A DNA stretch of 64,000 bases from CAVWDU01 sp963840725 (GTDB lineage Bacteria > Pseudomonadota > Gammaproteobacteria > Pseudomonadales > Halieaceae): contig CAWIZY010000009.1 of NCBI GenBank assembly GCA_963840725.1, positions 744,001 through 808,000 on the forward strand. The letters are read 5' to 3'. A program made the translations under genes and the position numbers. Below are positions 37,270-45,221 of the stretch, piece after piece. Each line of letters opens with the position of its first letter. Position 1 is the stretch's first letter. The notes beneath the pieces were generated by a model. The model had not been told where the DNA came from and did no database searches. It was given only the letters and a program-made list of their open reading frames with translations.

Positions 37270-37755
37270 ATGTCTAGCCAAAGCCGCGAATTACGTTCGG
37301 TTCTCGGCCGTTTCGCCACGGGTGTCTGCGTGATTACGACCACCAGAGCGGATAACAGCGCTGTGGGGATCACAGCGAATTCATTTTCGTCTGTGTCCCT
37401 GGAGCCTCCGCTGGTGCTCTGGAACTTGCAGAATAACTCTGAGCGCTATGCGGATTTCTCGTCGCCGGACTATTTTGCCATCAATGTGCTGTCCAGTGAT
37501 CAGGAGGCGCTCTCAACGCACTATGCCCGTCGGGGCATCTATCAAATGGACGCTGCGCATTTTGAGGCCGGGCAACACGGAAGCCCAATTGTCCATGGGG
37601 CCCTCGCCAGCCTCGAATGCGAAACCGAAACGACCTACGAGGCGGGAGACCATCTCATCATAATCGGGCGCGTACGGTCCATGGTATCGGGTGAAGCGAC
37701 CGACCCTTTGTTGTTCTATGGAGGAGCCTACCGCAAGCTGGACGGATTAGCCTGA
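37270..37755 (+). CDS. Flavin reductase-like (FMN-binding split barrel) protein
   Basis: 161 residues of the flavin reductase-like/DIM6-NTAB family: LGRFATGVCVITTT, GITANSFSSVSLEPPLVLWN, FAINVLSSDQ and a C-terminal PLLFYGGAYRKL. Such proteins bind FMN or FAD and supply reduced flavin to a monooxygenase partner; the partner is not evident. ATG start after GGGAGCACCAGC. It could be transcribed with moaE, 68 bases upstream. Confidence 0.85.
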   Translation: MSSQSRELRSVLGRFATGVCVITTTRADNSAVGITANSFSSVSLEPPLVLWNLQNNSERYADFSSPDYFAINVLSSDQEALSTHYARRGIYQMDAAHFEAGQHGSPIVHGALASLECETETTYEAGDHLIIIGRVRSMVSGEATDPLLFYGGAYRKLDGLA

Positions 37756-37808
37756 CCACAGCGAACTGGATATAATATCGCCCCCGGCATTCGTTTGGTA
37801 ACTCACCC

Positions 37809-38360
37809 ATGAAATTCTGCAGCAGCTGCGGCAATGCAATTGTTTTGTCGATTCCCGACGGCGACGACCGCGAAAGGTTCGTCTGCTCGAGCTGCTCGCT
37901 GATCCACTACATCAACCCCCGCGTAATTGTGGGCACGCTGCCCGTGTTCGAGGACCGGGTGTTACTGTGTCGGCGAGCGATTGAGCCGCGCATGAATTTC
38001 TGGACCCTGCCGGCAGGTTTTATGGAAAATGGTGAAACCACGCCTGAAGGTGCGGCCAGAGAGACCTGGGAAGAGGCCCGCGCCCGGGTGCTCGACCTGG
38101 AGTTGTACCGGGTATTCGACGTGCCCTATATCAGCCAGGTGTATATGTTCTATCGCGGACAGCTGGACAAGGGTGAGCACGAGCCCGGCCCGGAGAGTCT
38201 GGAGACCGGCCTCTTCGATGAGACTGAGATCCCCTGGGAAGAAATCGCCTTTCCGGTGGTGAAAGAGGCCTTACGAGAATACTTTCAGGACCGGCGTCAG
38301 GGCAGCTTTCCCGTCCGGGTATCGGCAATCCAGCATCGGCGACGCGGCGGCGCAAGCTAG
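37809..38360 (+). CDS. NUDIX hydrolase with N-terminal zinc ribbon
   Basis: 183 residues. The first 35 residues hold a zinc ribbon (CSSCGNAI ... CSSCSLIHYINPRVIVG). The Nudix box follows, GFMENGETTPEGAARETWEEARA, with the RE and EE residues in place. It resembles the NudC/NADH-pyrophosphatase-like and ADP-ribose-type Nudix proteins, whose zinc ribbon precedes the hydrolase; the exact nucleotide is not assigned. It is followed by a peroxiredoxin 44 bases downstream. Confidence 0.88.
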   Translation: MKFCSSCGNAIVLSIPDGDDRERFVCSSCSLIHYINPRVIVGTLPVFEDRVLLCRRAIEPRMNFWTLPAGFMENGETTPEGAARETWEEARARVLDLELYRVFDVPYISQVYMFYRGQLDKGEHEPGPESLETGLFDETEIPWEEIAFPVVKEALREYFQDRRQGSFPVRVSAIQHRRRGGAS

Positions 38361-38403
38361 GCCAGCAGAACTAAACGACAGCTCAACTTAAGGACCCATC
38401 ATT

Positions 38404-38880
38404 ATGGCATTTCCCAAAATTGGCAACCTCGCCCCCGCCTTCACGCTGTCAGACCAGGACGGCAACGAAGTCTCACTGCGAGAGTTCAGAGAGCAGAAAA
38501 ATGTGGTGCTTTACTTCTACCCAAGAGCCATGACACCTGGCTGCACGGTGCAGGCTTGCGGCATTCGCGATAGCCAGAAAGCCCTGGCTAAACTGGATAC
38601 GGTGGTACTGGGCGTCAGCCCTGACCCGGTGGCCAAGTTGGGAAAGTTCATTGACAAAGAGTCGCTGAATTTTACGCTGCTGTCCGATGAGGATCATGCC
38701 ATAGCGGAAAAATACGGTGTCTGGGGTCTCAAGAAGTTTATGGGTCGCGAGTCCATGGGGATTCTTCGTACCACGTTTCTGATCGGCAAGGACGGCCGGC
38801 TCAAGCATGTCATCGATAAAGTCAAAACCAAGACGCATCATGACGACGTGATTGCGCTGATCCAGGAACTGGATCTGTAA
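38404..38880 (+). CDS. bcp: Bcp-type peroxiredoxin
   Basis: 158 residues: GNLAPAFTLSDQDGNEVSL, then the peroxidatic cysteine in YPRAMTPGCTVQACGIRD with a resolving cysteine five residues later, the atypical two-Cys arrangement of Bcp/PrxQ, and GRLKHVIDKVK at the end. It reduces hydrogen peroxide and alkyl hydroperoxides with thioredoxin. It is a monomeric cytosolic enzyme. ATG follows AAGGACCCATCATT. Nudix, bcp and GST genes in the same orientation suggest a stress/detoxification neighbourhood. Confidence 0.94.
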   Translation: MAFPKIGNLAPAFTLSDQDGNEVSLREFREQKNVVLYFYPRAMTPGCTVQACGIRDSQKALAKLDTVVLGVSPDPVAKLGKFIDKESLNFTLLSDEDHAIAEKYGVWGLKKFMGRESMGILRTTFLIGKDGRLKHVIDKVKTKTHHDDVIALIQELDL

Positions 38881-38902
38881 GGGTCCGGGCAGCCCAGGGC
38901 CG

Positions 38903-38936
38903 GCGGGTTCCGCCAGGTTCGCCCGCTGTCATTTTT
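38903..38936 (+). terminator. Possible rho-independent terminator after bcp
   Basis: GCGGG (38903-38907) pairs with CCCGC (38922-38926), with five T shortly after. An alternative smaller hairpin GGCGG/CCGCC overlaps. Weak stem. Confidence 0.35.
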
Positions 38937-39011
38937 GTGGTTTAATTCCGTGCTGCCGTGCAGTGCGGCGTTACCTGAACACTCGTCCCGTGATAATAAA
39001 AGGCAGGGCCA

Positions 39012-39719
39012 ATGATCCAGTTATACACCGCTCCAACGCCCAATGGTTATAAAGCATCGATTGCGCTGGAAGAAATGGCCATTCCCTATTCGGTGCACAC
39101 CATTGACCTTCGCGAGGGCGCTCAGCGTTCACCCGAGTACCTGAAGATATGCCCTAACGGTCGCATTCCGGCTATCGTGGACCCGGAAGAAAACGATTTG
39201 GCGGTGTTCGAATCCGGTGCGATTCTGATTTATCTCGCGGAAAAATGCGGCAAGTTCCTCCCCACGGACGTTTATGGGCGGTCTCGTACGATCCAATGGC
39301 TGATGTTTCAGATGGGCGGCGTGGGGCCCATGATGGGGCAGGCCAATGTGTTTTACCGGTACTTCCCCGAAACAATTCAACCCGCGATTGATCGCTACCA
39401 AACCGAGGGCAGGCGGCTATTTGAGGTGCTCGATACTCGGCTGGAACAGTCCGAGTACCTCGCCGGTGATTACTCGATTGCCGATATGGCCAACTGGGCC
39501 TGGGTGCGAACCCACTACTGGTCTGGAATATCGATAGAGGGGCTCACTAACCTGTCTCGTTGGATGGGCGATATCGCCGAGCGACCAGGTGCCCAGCGCG
39601 GCGTCAAAGTGCCGATAGACATCGCCGAGCTGATGGACGCCAAGCGCAAGGAAGATGCGGATGAATTCTCCCGCAATGCGCGTTCCATGGTGACCGGTGC
39701 GCAGCGTGGCGATGCCTGA
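39012..39719 (+). CDS. Glutathione S-transferase (Ure2p/YfcG-like)
   Basis: 235 residues. The N-terminal thioredoxin-like domain has YTAPTPNGYKASIALEE, the family signature of the YfcG/Ure2-like (nu-class) group. It uses a threonine/asparagine pair rather than a catalytic Tyr/Ser. A C-terminal helical domain ends in RGVKVP. It is likely a disulfide-bond reductase or peroxidase using glutathione. The N...SGAILIYLAEK stretch is the glutathione-binding segment. ATG start has a GGCAGGG site eight bases upstream. Next to a peroxiredoxin, consistent with oxidative-stress defence. Confidence 0.9.
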   Translation: MIQLYTAPTPNGYKASIALEEMAIPYSVHTIDLREGAQRSPEYLKICPNGRIPAIVDPEENDLAVFESGAILIYLAEKCGKFLPTDVYGRSRTIQWLMFQMGGVGPMMGQANVFYRYFPETIQPAIDRYQTEGRRLFEVLDTRLEQSEYLAGDYSIADMANWAWVRTHYWSGISIEGLTNLSRWMGDIAERPGAQRGVKVPIDIAELMDAKRKEDADEFSRNARSMVTGAQRGDA

Positions 39720-39728
39720 GGCCTGACG

Positions 39729-40637
39729 ATGATGCGTTCAAGGTTGCTGTCTATGGCGATACCGCTGCTGGCTGCGTTTTTGTGGCCAGGGTTTTGCCAC
39801 GGCCAATCACTGGAGCCGCGGTCTTATACCAATGTGCCCATTGGCCTGAACTTTGCGGTGGTGGCGCTTGGCCGTCTGCAGGGCGATTTGGCGCCCGTGC
39901 CAACCGCACCGCTTCAGGACGCTGATCTGACCATCGATTTTCTTGCTGTGGGCTATGCCCATACCTTTGAGCTGGCGGGTAACTCGGCCAAAGCCGCACT
40001 GACCGCGTCACGCACCTGTTACGAGGGGTCGGCTACTTTCCAGGGCGAGTTCGTCGAGGACCGGCGCTGTGAATACCTGGATCCCTCGCTTCGTCTGAAT
40101 TACAATTTCTACGGCGCACCGGCCAAGGAATTACGTGAATTTATGAGTTGGAATCCGGGCCTGGTTGTCGGTGCCAGCCTTCAGGTTGACGCTCCCTTGG
40201 GGTCTTATACATCCCGGCAATTGATCAACGCTGGCACTAACCGCTGGATGCTGCGACCCGGTCTTGGCATGTCCTATCAGAGCGGTCGCTGGCTTTACGA
40301 GTTGTCGGGGTCAGTGCGGATTTTTGAAGACAACGACGATTTCTACCTAGGTGCTTATCTGGAACAGGATCCCATTTATCAGGTGCAGGCGCACCTGACC
40401 TATAACTTCAATGGAGGTCGCTGGTTGTCTCTGAATGCCAATTTTTTCTCCGGGGGAGAGACCACCAGGAATGGTGTGGAGGGAGACGACTACCTGAGGA
40501 ACTCGCGCTGGGGTGTCACCTACTCCATGCCCCTTTCGAAGCGGTGGAGCGTAAAATTGTACGCCAGCACCAGCGCCGCTGCCCGGGTCGGCAATGAATT
40601 CGATGCATTTGGCGGTGCAGTACAGTACCGGTTTTGA
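39729..40637 (+). CDS. Outer-membrane transporter-like beta-barrel protein
   Basis: 302 residues. Signal peptide (LLAAFLWPGFCHGQS) followed by a barrel with alternating strands (YTNVPIGLNFAVVALG, LTIDFLAVGYAHTF, WMLRPGLGMSYQSGRWLYELSGS) and a terminal phenylalanine (AVQYRF), the usual outer-membrane insertion signal. It matches the Phenol_MetA_deg-like transporter family of putative hydrophobic-substrate channels. Function is unknown. The ATG (39729) starts nine bases after the GST stop, so it belongs to the same transcript. Convergent with the SulP gene, 27 bases away, with no obvious terminator. Confidence 0.78.
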   Translation: MMRSRLLSMAIPLLAAFLWPGFCHGQSLEPRSYTNVPIGLNFAVVALGRLQGDLAPVPTAPLQDADLTIDFLAVGYAHTFELAGNSAKAALTASRTCYEGSATFQGEFVEDRRCEYLDPSLRLNYNFYGAPAKELREFMSWNPGLVVGASLQVDAPLGSYTSRQLINAGTNRWMLRPGLGMSYQSGRWLYELSGSVRIFEDNDDFYLGAYLEQDPIYQVQAHLTYNFNGGRWLSLNANFFSGGETTRNGVEGDDYLRNSRWGVTYSMPLSKRWSVKLYASTSAAARVGNEFDAFGGAVQYRF

Positions 40638-40664
40638 TCAATCCGCGGGTTAAATGCCCACGGG

Positions 40665-42434
40665 TTAAATGATATACGGCTCTATGGTATCCGGCTTGAG
40701 CGCCTTGACGGCCTGATGGTGTGTGAGAAAAACCTGGCCGCTTAAGTGTTGCAGAAAATCGGATTTTTTCAGTGCGTCCATGACGGGCCCCTTGACCTCG
40801 CTCAGGTTCAGGCTGATACCCAGCTCCTGGAGACGATGGTCGATGGCCTGCAGCGCTTCCAGCGCGCTGAGATCGATTTCGTTCACAGCGGTGCATTGCA
40901 GAATGATGTGCTCAATGGAGGTGTCCCGGGCGATCAGGCTATAGATGTAGTCCTCAAGGTAACCGGCATTGGCAAAGTACAAACTCTCATCTACCCGCAG
41001 CGACACCAGGTTCGGATAGGTAATCACATTGTGGCGCTCGACATTGCGAAAGTGTTCTGTACCCGCAACGGCACCCACCACAGCGATATGGGGCCGCGTG
41101 GTCTTGTACAGATGCAGCGCAATGGAGGCAGCGATTCCGGCCAGCACGCCCAATTCGACCCCCAGTAACAGGGTCGTCCCGATCGTCAGTGCAACGGCAA
41201 TAAAGTCTGCCAGAGAATAGTCCCAGGCTCGACGCACCAATTGCAGATCAACCAGCGACATGACTGCCACGATGATGGTCGCTGCCAGGGTGGCCTGTGG
41301 GAGGTAGAACAAAATAGGGGTTAGCAACAGGGCCGCCAGACCAATACCCACTGCGGCAAACACACTGGCTGCGGGCGTTTGCGCGCCGGCATCGAAGTTG
41401 ACCACCGAACGCGAAAACCCGCCCGTCACCGGAAAGCCGGCAGAAACCGCAGAGGCCACGTTGGCAGCGCCGAGCGCGATCAGCTCCTGACTGGGATCAA
41501 TTCGTTGCCGGCGTTTTGCCGCCAACGTTTTACCCACCGAGACAGACTCGACAAAGCCGATAATCGAAATCAGCATCGCTGAAACCAATAACTGCGACCA
41601 GAGCTCCGGCTCGAAGCTTGGCAGGCCAAGTGTCGGTAAGCCGCGGGGCACGTGACCCACCAGAGCGACCCCCCGCTGGTCGAAACTACAGAGATAGCTA
41701 ATCAGGACTGTAGCCAGAATGACCACTACAGGGGCGGCCTTGGCAGCCACCGCTGCGGTGCCGGAGGCCAGCCCCAGGCTTTGCAGTAAGGGTTTGAGGC
41801 CGGAACGGCTCCACCACAGGAATACCATGGCGGCAAGGCCGGTCATCAGGGTGGTGGGGTTCCACTGGGGTAATCCATGCCAGAGTGATAACACCAACGA
41901 CGGCAGCGTTTCGCCATGACCTGCAATGCCGAGGATATGACGCAACTGGCTGACTGCGATGATAATGCCAGAAGCGGTGATAAACCCCGACACCACTGGA
42001 TGGGATAAAAAATTGGCCAGGAATCCGAAGCGGAGAAACCCCATCAGCAGCATCAACAGGCCGGAAATCAGGGCCATGGTGATCGCCGCCATCATGTAGG
42101 CAGGCGTGCCAGCACCGGCAATTTCGCCAACGGCCGTTGCGGTCATCAGAGATACCACGGCGACCGGGCCTACCGAAAGTGTTCGACTGGTCCCCAGCAA
42201 TGCGTAGGCTATCAATGGCAGGATGCTGGCGTAGAGCCCCATCTCCGCCGGTAGTCCGGCGAGCAGTGCGTAAGCAAGGGATTGTGGGATCAGCATGACG
42301 GTAACAATCACTGCCGCCAATAAATCACTGATCAGGTACTGCCGGTGATAGCCGTTGGCCCAGACCAGCGGCGGGAACAGACGAGACCAGGCGGGTTTCA
42401 AGCGGGTTTGCTTCGGTTCGGGTCTACCATCCAC
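40665..42434 (-). CDS. SulP-family anion permease with STAS domain
   Basis: 589 residues. About ten to twelve membrane segments carry the SulP signature near LAYALLAGLPAEMGLYASILPLIAY, and a cytosolic STAS domain (about 440-555: NLVSLRVDESLYFANAGYLED, TAVNEIDLSALEALQAIDHRL) follows. SulP proteins move sulfate, bicarbonate or other anions. It overlaps the upstream SQR-type gene by 37 bases and is the last gene of an operon with it and an MBL hydrolase. It probably handles sulfur anions, such as sulfate or sulfite produced by sulfide oxidation; that link is inferred from context. Confidence 0.88.
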   Translation of the reverse strand: MDGRPEPKQTRLKPAWSRLFPPLVWANGYHRQYLISDLLAAVIVTVMLIPQSLAYALLAGLPAEMGLYASILPLIAYALLGTSRTLSVGPVAVVSLMTATAVGEIAGAGTPAYMMAAITMALISGLLMLLMGFLRFGFLANFLSHPVVSGFITASGIIIAVSQLRHILGIAGHGETLPSLVLSLWHGLPQWNPTTLMTGLAAMVFLWWSRSGLKPLLQSLGLASGTAAVAAKAAPVVVILATVLISYLCSFDQRGVALVGHVPRGLPTLGLPSFEPELWSQLLVSAMLISIIGFVESVSVGKTLAAKRRQRIDPSQELIALGAANVASAVSAGFPVTGGFSRSVVNFDAGAQTPAASVFAAVGIGLAALLLTPILFYLPQATLAATIIVAVMSLVDLQLVRRAWDYSLADFIAVALTIGTTLLLGVELGVLAGIAASIALHLYKTTRPHIAVVGAVAGTEHFRNVERHNVITYPNLVSLRVDESLYFANAGYLEDYIYSLIARDTSIEHIILQCTAVNEIDLSALEALQAIDHRLQELGISLNLSEVKGPVMDALKKSDFLQHLSGQVFLTHHQAVKALKPDTIEPYII

Positions 42435-44083
42435 TCTTTGCCCTTCAGCATTGCTTTCCAGTAAACCGGCGGGAGGATTTTCTCTTTTAACATCCAGGCC
42501 AGCCGTGACGGTTTTTGACCATTGATCAGCCAGCGCGGAAAACTGGGTAACAACTTGCCGCCGTAACCGAATTCAGCCAGCACGATCTTACCGCGCTCCA
42601 CTGTCAGTGGACAGGAACCGTAACCATTGTAATGTGCGATTCCGCTCTCCCGACCCAGGTCTGCCAGTAGATTATTAGCTACAATTGGCGCCTGCATACG
42701 CGCTGCAGCCGCGGTTTTCGCATTGGGGGCGTTCATGACGTCGCCGAGACCCCAAACATTGCTGTAGCGTTTGTGCTGCAGCGTATTTTGGTCAACATCG
42801 ACCCAGCCGGCAGCATCAGCCAATGCACTGGAGCGGACAAAATCAGGGGCACACTGGGGCGGACACACGTGAATCATATCAAATTCCCGTTCGACGACCG
42901 TCGCTTCACCCAGCTCCGACTGGGTTTCGAACCAGGCCTTCCCGGCGGGGCCATCGATTTTGGTCAGTCGGTGGCCGAAGCTGAGCTGCGCCCGGTAGCG
43001 CTCTATATATTGCATCAATGCCGGAACGTAGGCCTTGACGCCAAACAGGACCTCTCCAGCATTGCAGAATTCCACGTCTATGTCTCCGAGAATTCCATTG
43101 CGGTGCCAGTAGTCGCAGGACAGGTATAGCGCCTTCTGGGGTGCACCCGCGCACTTGATCGGCATTGGCGGCTGGGTAAACAGGGCGCGACCACCGCGCA
43201 GGTTTTGCACCAGTTGCCAGGTATAAGGTGCCAGATCAAAACGGTAGTTTGAAGTAACTCCGTGGTGACCGAGCGTCTCGGGTAGACCCTCGACCGCGTG
43301 CCAGTCCAATTTCAATCCGGGAGCGACGATCAGCCGGTCGTAACCAAGCGGTCGCGAATCCTCCAGTGTGACCCGGTTATTCTCGGGTTCGAAAGTGCCG
43401 ACAGCAGCCTGGATCCACTTTACGCCAGCCGGAATCAGCGACGCCATTGTCTTGACCGTATCCTGCTGACTAAATACGCCGGCGCCGACCAGTGTCCATC
43501 CCGGTTGATAATAGTGAACCTCGGCCGGGTCGACGATAGCGATGTTCAGATCACTGGCTCTCGAGAGCAGGCTTGAGGCAACGGCTATCCCCGCAGCTCC
43601 CGCCCCGATGATCAGCACGTCAAAATGGTCAGAACGGGAATGTAGAGGGCGCTGTCTGGAGCGAGCGGCTTCCATACCCAATGCACTGCTGAGGTCATAC
43701 CCGCAGCGTTTGGCGGTGGACAGTATTTCCTCGTCAGGCAGCTCAAGACGTTTTGCTGCGAGCCCCCAGAGAGTCATTGATCGGGTGCCGGTTCGACAAT
43801 AGGCGTGCGTTGGCGCCGGCAGTTGTTCAATGTGCTCGATAAACCGGTCCACGTCAGCGCCGGTAAACTCACCGGACACAACGGGCTGATAAGCTAAATG
43901 CATCCCCGCTGCCAGCGCCGCCGCCTCAATTTCCGCCACATTGGGTTGGTCGCTGGCCTCGCCATCGGGCCGATGGCAGATCACAGACTTCACGCCGTTT
44001 GCAGCCAGTTCGGCGATTTCCTCGGTAGAGACTTGCGCGGATACCGTGAATTCAGGGGTGACGTGTTTGATCTCAATTGACAT
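42398..44083 (-). CDS. Fusion of a DUF442 phosphatase-like domain and a sulfide:quinone oxidoreductase-like domain
   Basis: 561 residues. Residues 1-about 125 are a DUF442/tyrosine-phosphatase-like domain (VSTEEIAELAANGVKSVICHRPDGE; Cys96-RTGTR signature). From about 155 a FAD-dependent oxidoreductase follows: DVLIIGAGAAGIAVASSLL, a Rossmann second motif, and cysteines in PPMPIKCAGAPQKALYLSCD and HVCPPQCAPDF, which match the two redox cysteines of SQR. The type is like the SQOR/type II group. It would oxidise sulfide with quinone, giving polysulfide or GSSH. Start is ATG 44083, 13 bases from the MBL gene. Such phosphatase-flavoprotein fusions are known in bacteria; the role of the first domain is unproven. 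Confidence 0.88.
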   Translation of the reverse strand: MSIEIKHVTPEFTVSAQVSTEEIAELAANGVKSVICHRPDGEASDQPNVAEIEAAALAAGMHLAYQPVVSGEFTGADVDRFIEHIEQLPAPTHAYCRTGTRSMTLWGLAAKRLELPDEEILSTAKRCGYDLSSALGMEAARSRQRPLHSRSDHFDVLIIGAGAAGIAVASSLLSRASDLNIAIVDPAEVHYYQPGWTLVGAGVFSQQDTVKTMASLIPAGVKWIQAAVGTFEPENNRVTLEDSRPLGYDRLIVAPGLKLDWHAVEGLPETLGHHGVTSNYRFDLAPYTWQLVQNLRGGRALFTQPPMPIKCAGAPQKALYLSCDYWHRNGILGDIDVEFCNAGEVLFGVKAYVPALMQYIERYRAQLSFGHRLTKIDGPAGKAWFETQSELGEATVVEREFDMIHVCPPQCAPDFVRSSALADAAGWVDVDQNTLQHKRYSNVWGLGDVMNAPNAKTAAAARMQAPIVANNLLADLGRESGIAHYNGYGSCPLTVERGKIVLAEFGYGGKLLPSFPRWLINGQKPSRLAWMLKEKILPPVYWKAMLKGKEWMVDPNRSKPA

Positions 44084-44096
44084 AGCCTCGGTCCCC

Positions 44097-45020
44097 TCAG
44101 GATTTCAGACAGGTGATGTCATCGCCACCAAAAGCGTTGACAGGGAGTTTCAGGAAAACCTGGCCGTCCACGTTGTCCGGAGGAAGGTGGCCGGCGCGCA
44201 TGTTGACCTGCAACGAGGGGAGGATAAGAGTAGGCATCCCGAGGGTGGCGTCACGAGCCTGTCGCATGGCGGCGAAGCTATCTTCGCTGATGCCCTGGTG
44301 CACATGAATATTCGACGCCAATTGCGCCGCCACAGTGGTCTCAAATTCTAGCTCTCGCCCATTGGGAAAATAATCGTGACAGACAAAAATACGTGTCTCC
44401 GACGGCAGGGAGAGAATGCGCTGGATGGAGCGATAAAGCGTGCCAGCATCACCGCCAGGGAAGTCTACACGGGCGGTACCGCCGTCGGGCATAAACAGCG
44501 TGTCTCCGACAAACACTGCGTCACCGATGACGTAGGTCATGCAGGCGGGTGTGTGTCCGGGCGTGTGCATGGCATAACCGCTGAGTGCGCCGATCTCGAT
44601 AGTGTCACCGTCGTGCAGCAATCGGTCGAACTGGGAGCCGTCGGTGGCAAACTCAGATCCTGCGGCATAAACCTTACCGAAGGTCTCTTGTACCGCCGAG
44701 ATTTGACTGCCGATGGCAACTTTGCCACCCAATTGATGCTTCAGATAAGCGGCCGCGGAGAGGTGATCGGCATGAACATGGGTCTCGAGAATCCAGACCA
44801 ACTCCAACTGATGCTCCCGCAGGTAACTGATGATCTGGTCAGCGCCGTTGAAGTGGATGGAGCCCGAGGGGTAGTCGAGGTCCAGTACCGGATCGACCAC
44901 GGCGCAAGCCTTGCTGTTCGGGTCCTTCACTATGTAGCTCAGCGTATTGGTGGGCGCATCAAAAAACGCGACAACTTCCGTCTGCGACGGGCTGGTGGTG
45001 GGCTGTATGTCCGGGCTCAT
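44097..45020 (-). CDS. MBL-fold hydrolase, ETHE1-like persulfide dioxygenase
   Basis: 307 residues. Metal site THVHADHLSAAAYL (HxHxDH), then HTPGHTPACMTYVIGD and VCHDY, the iron-binding pattern of ETHE1/PDO enzymes rather than the dinuclear zinc type of beta-lactamases. It would oxidise the persulfide (GSSH) made by the SQR to sulfite. AAGGAG is seven bases before the ATG. First gene of a sulfide-oxidation operon, divergent from a FisR-like activator with a sigma-54 promoter between, so expression should respond to sulfide or sulfane sulfur. Confidence 0.88.
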   Translation of the reverse strand: MSPDIQPTTSPSQTEVVAFFDAPTNTLSYIVKDPNSKACAVVDPVLDLDYPSGSIHFNGADQIISYLREHQLELVWILETHVHADHLSAAAYLKHQLGGKVAIGSQISAVQETFGKVYAAGSEFATDGSQFDRLLHDGDTIEIGALSGYAMHTPGHTPACMTYVIGDAVFVGDTLFMPDGGTARVDFPGGDAGTLYRSIQRILSLPSETRIFVCHDYFPNGRELEFETTVAAQLASNIHVHQGISEDSFAAMRQARDATLGMPTLILPSLQVNMRAGHLPPDNVDGQVFLKLPVNAFGGDDITCLKS

Positions 45021-45096
45021 TGAGCGACTCCTTGCGGTTCAGTAATCTCGCACGCTGCGGGGTGCATAGGCGAAATCGAATTAGCACAAATAGATT

Positions 45097-45113
45097 AGCA
45101 ATGTCTGTGCCAA
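45097..45113 (-). promoter_or_regulatory. Sigma-54 promoter (-24/-12) of the sulfide-oxidation operon
   Basis: On the minus strand TTGGCACAGACATTGCT fits YTGGCACGRNNNTTGCW with one difference (A for G after GGCAC). It is about 77 bases before the MBL gene ATG, in the direction of that operon, while the divergent gene encodes a sigma-54 activator. The upstream 45120-45220 is A/T-rich and holds GTCTGT (45134) and ACAGAC (45183) as possible half-sites. Confidence 0.8.
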
Positions 45114-45221
45114 GTGAGCAGAGCCGATGATTAGTCTGTCCTATGGCCCTGAAATCATTGAAGATAAGTTTTTCTACGGTAAACAGACACTCGTTATCTG
45201 CTTGTCAGCCGGTGGTAAAGT

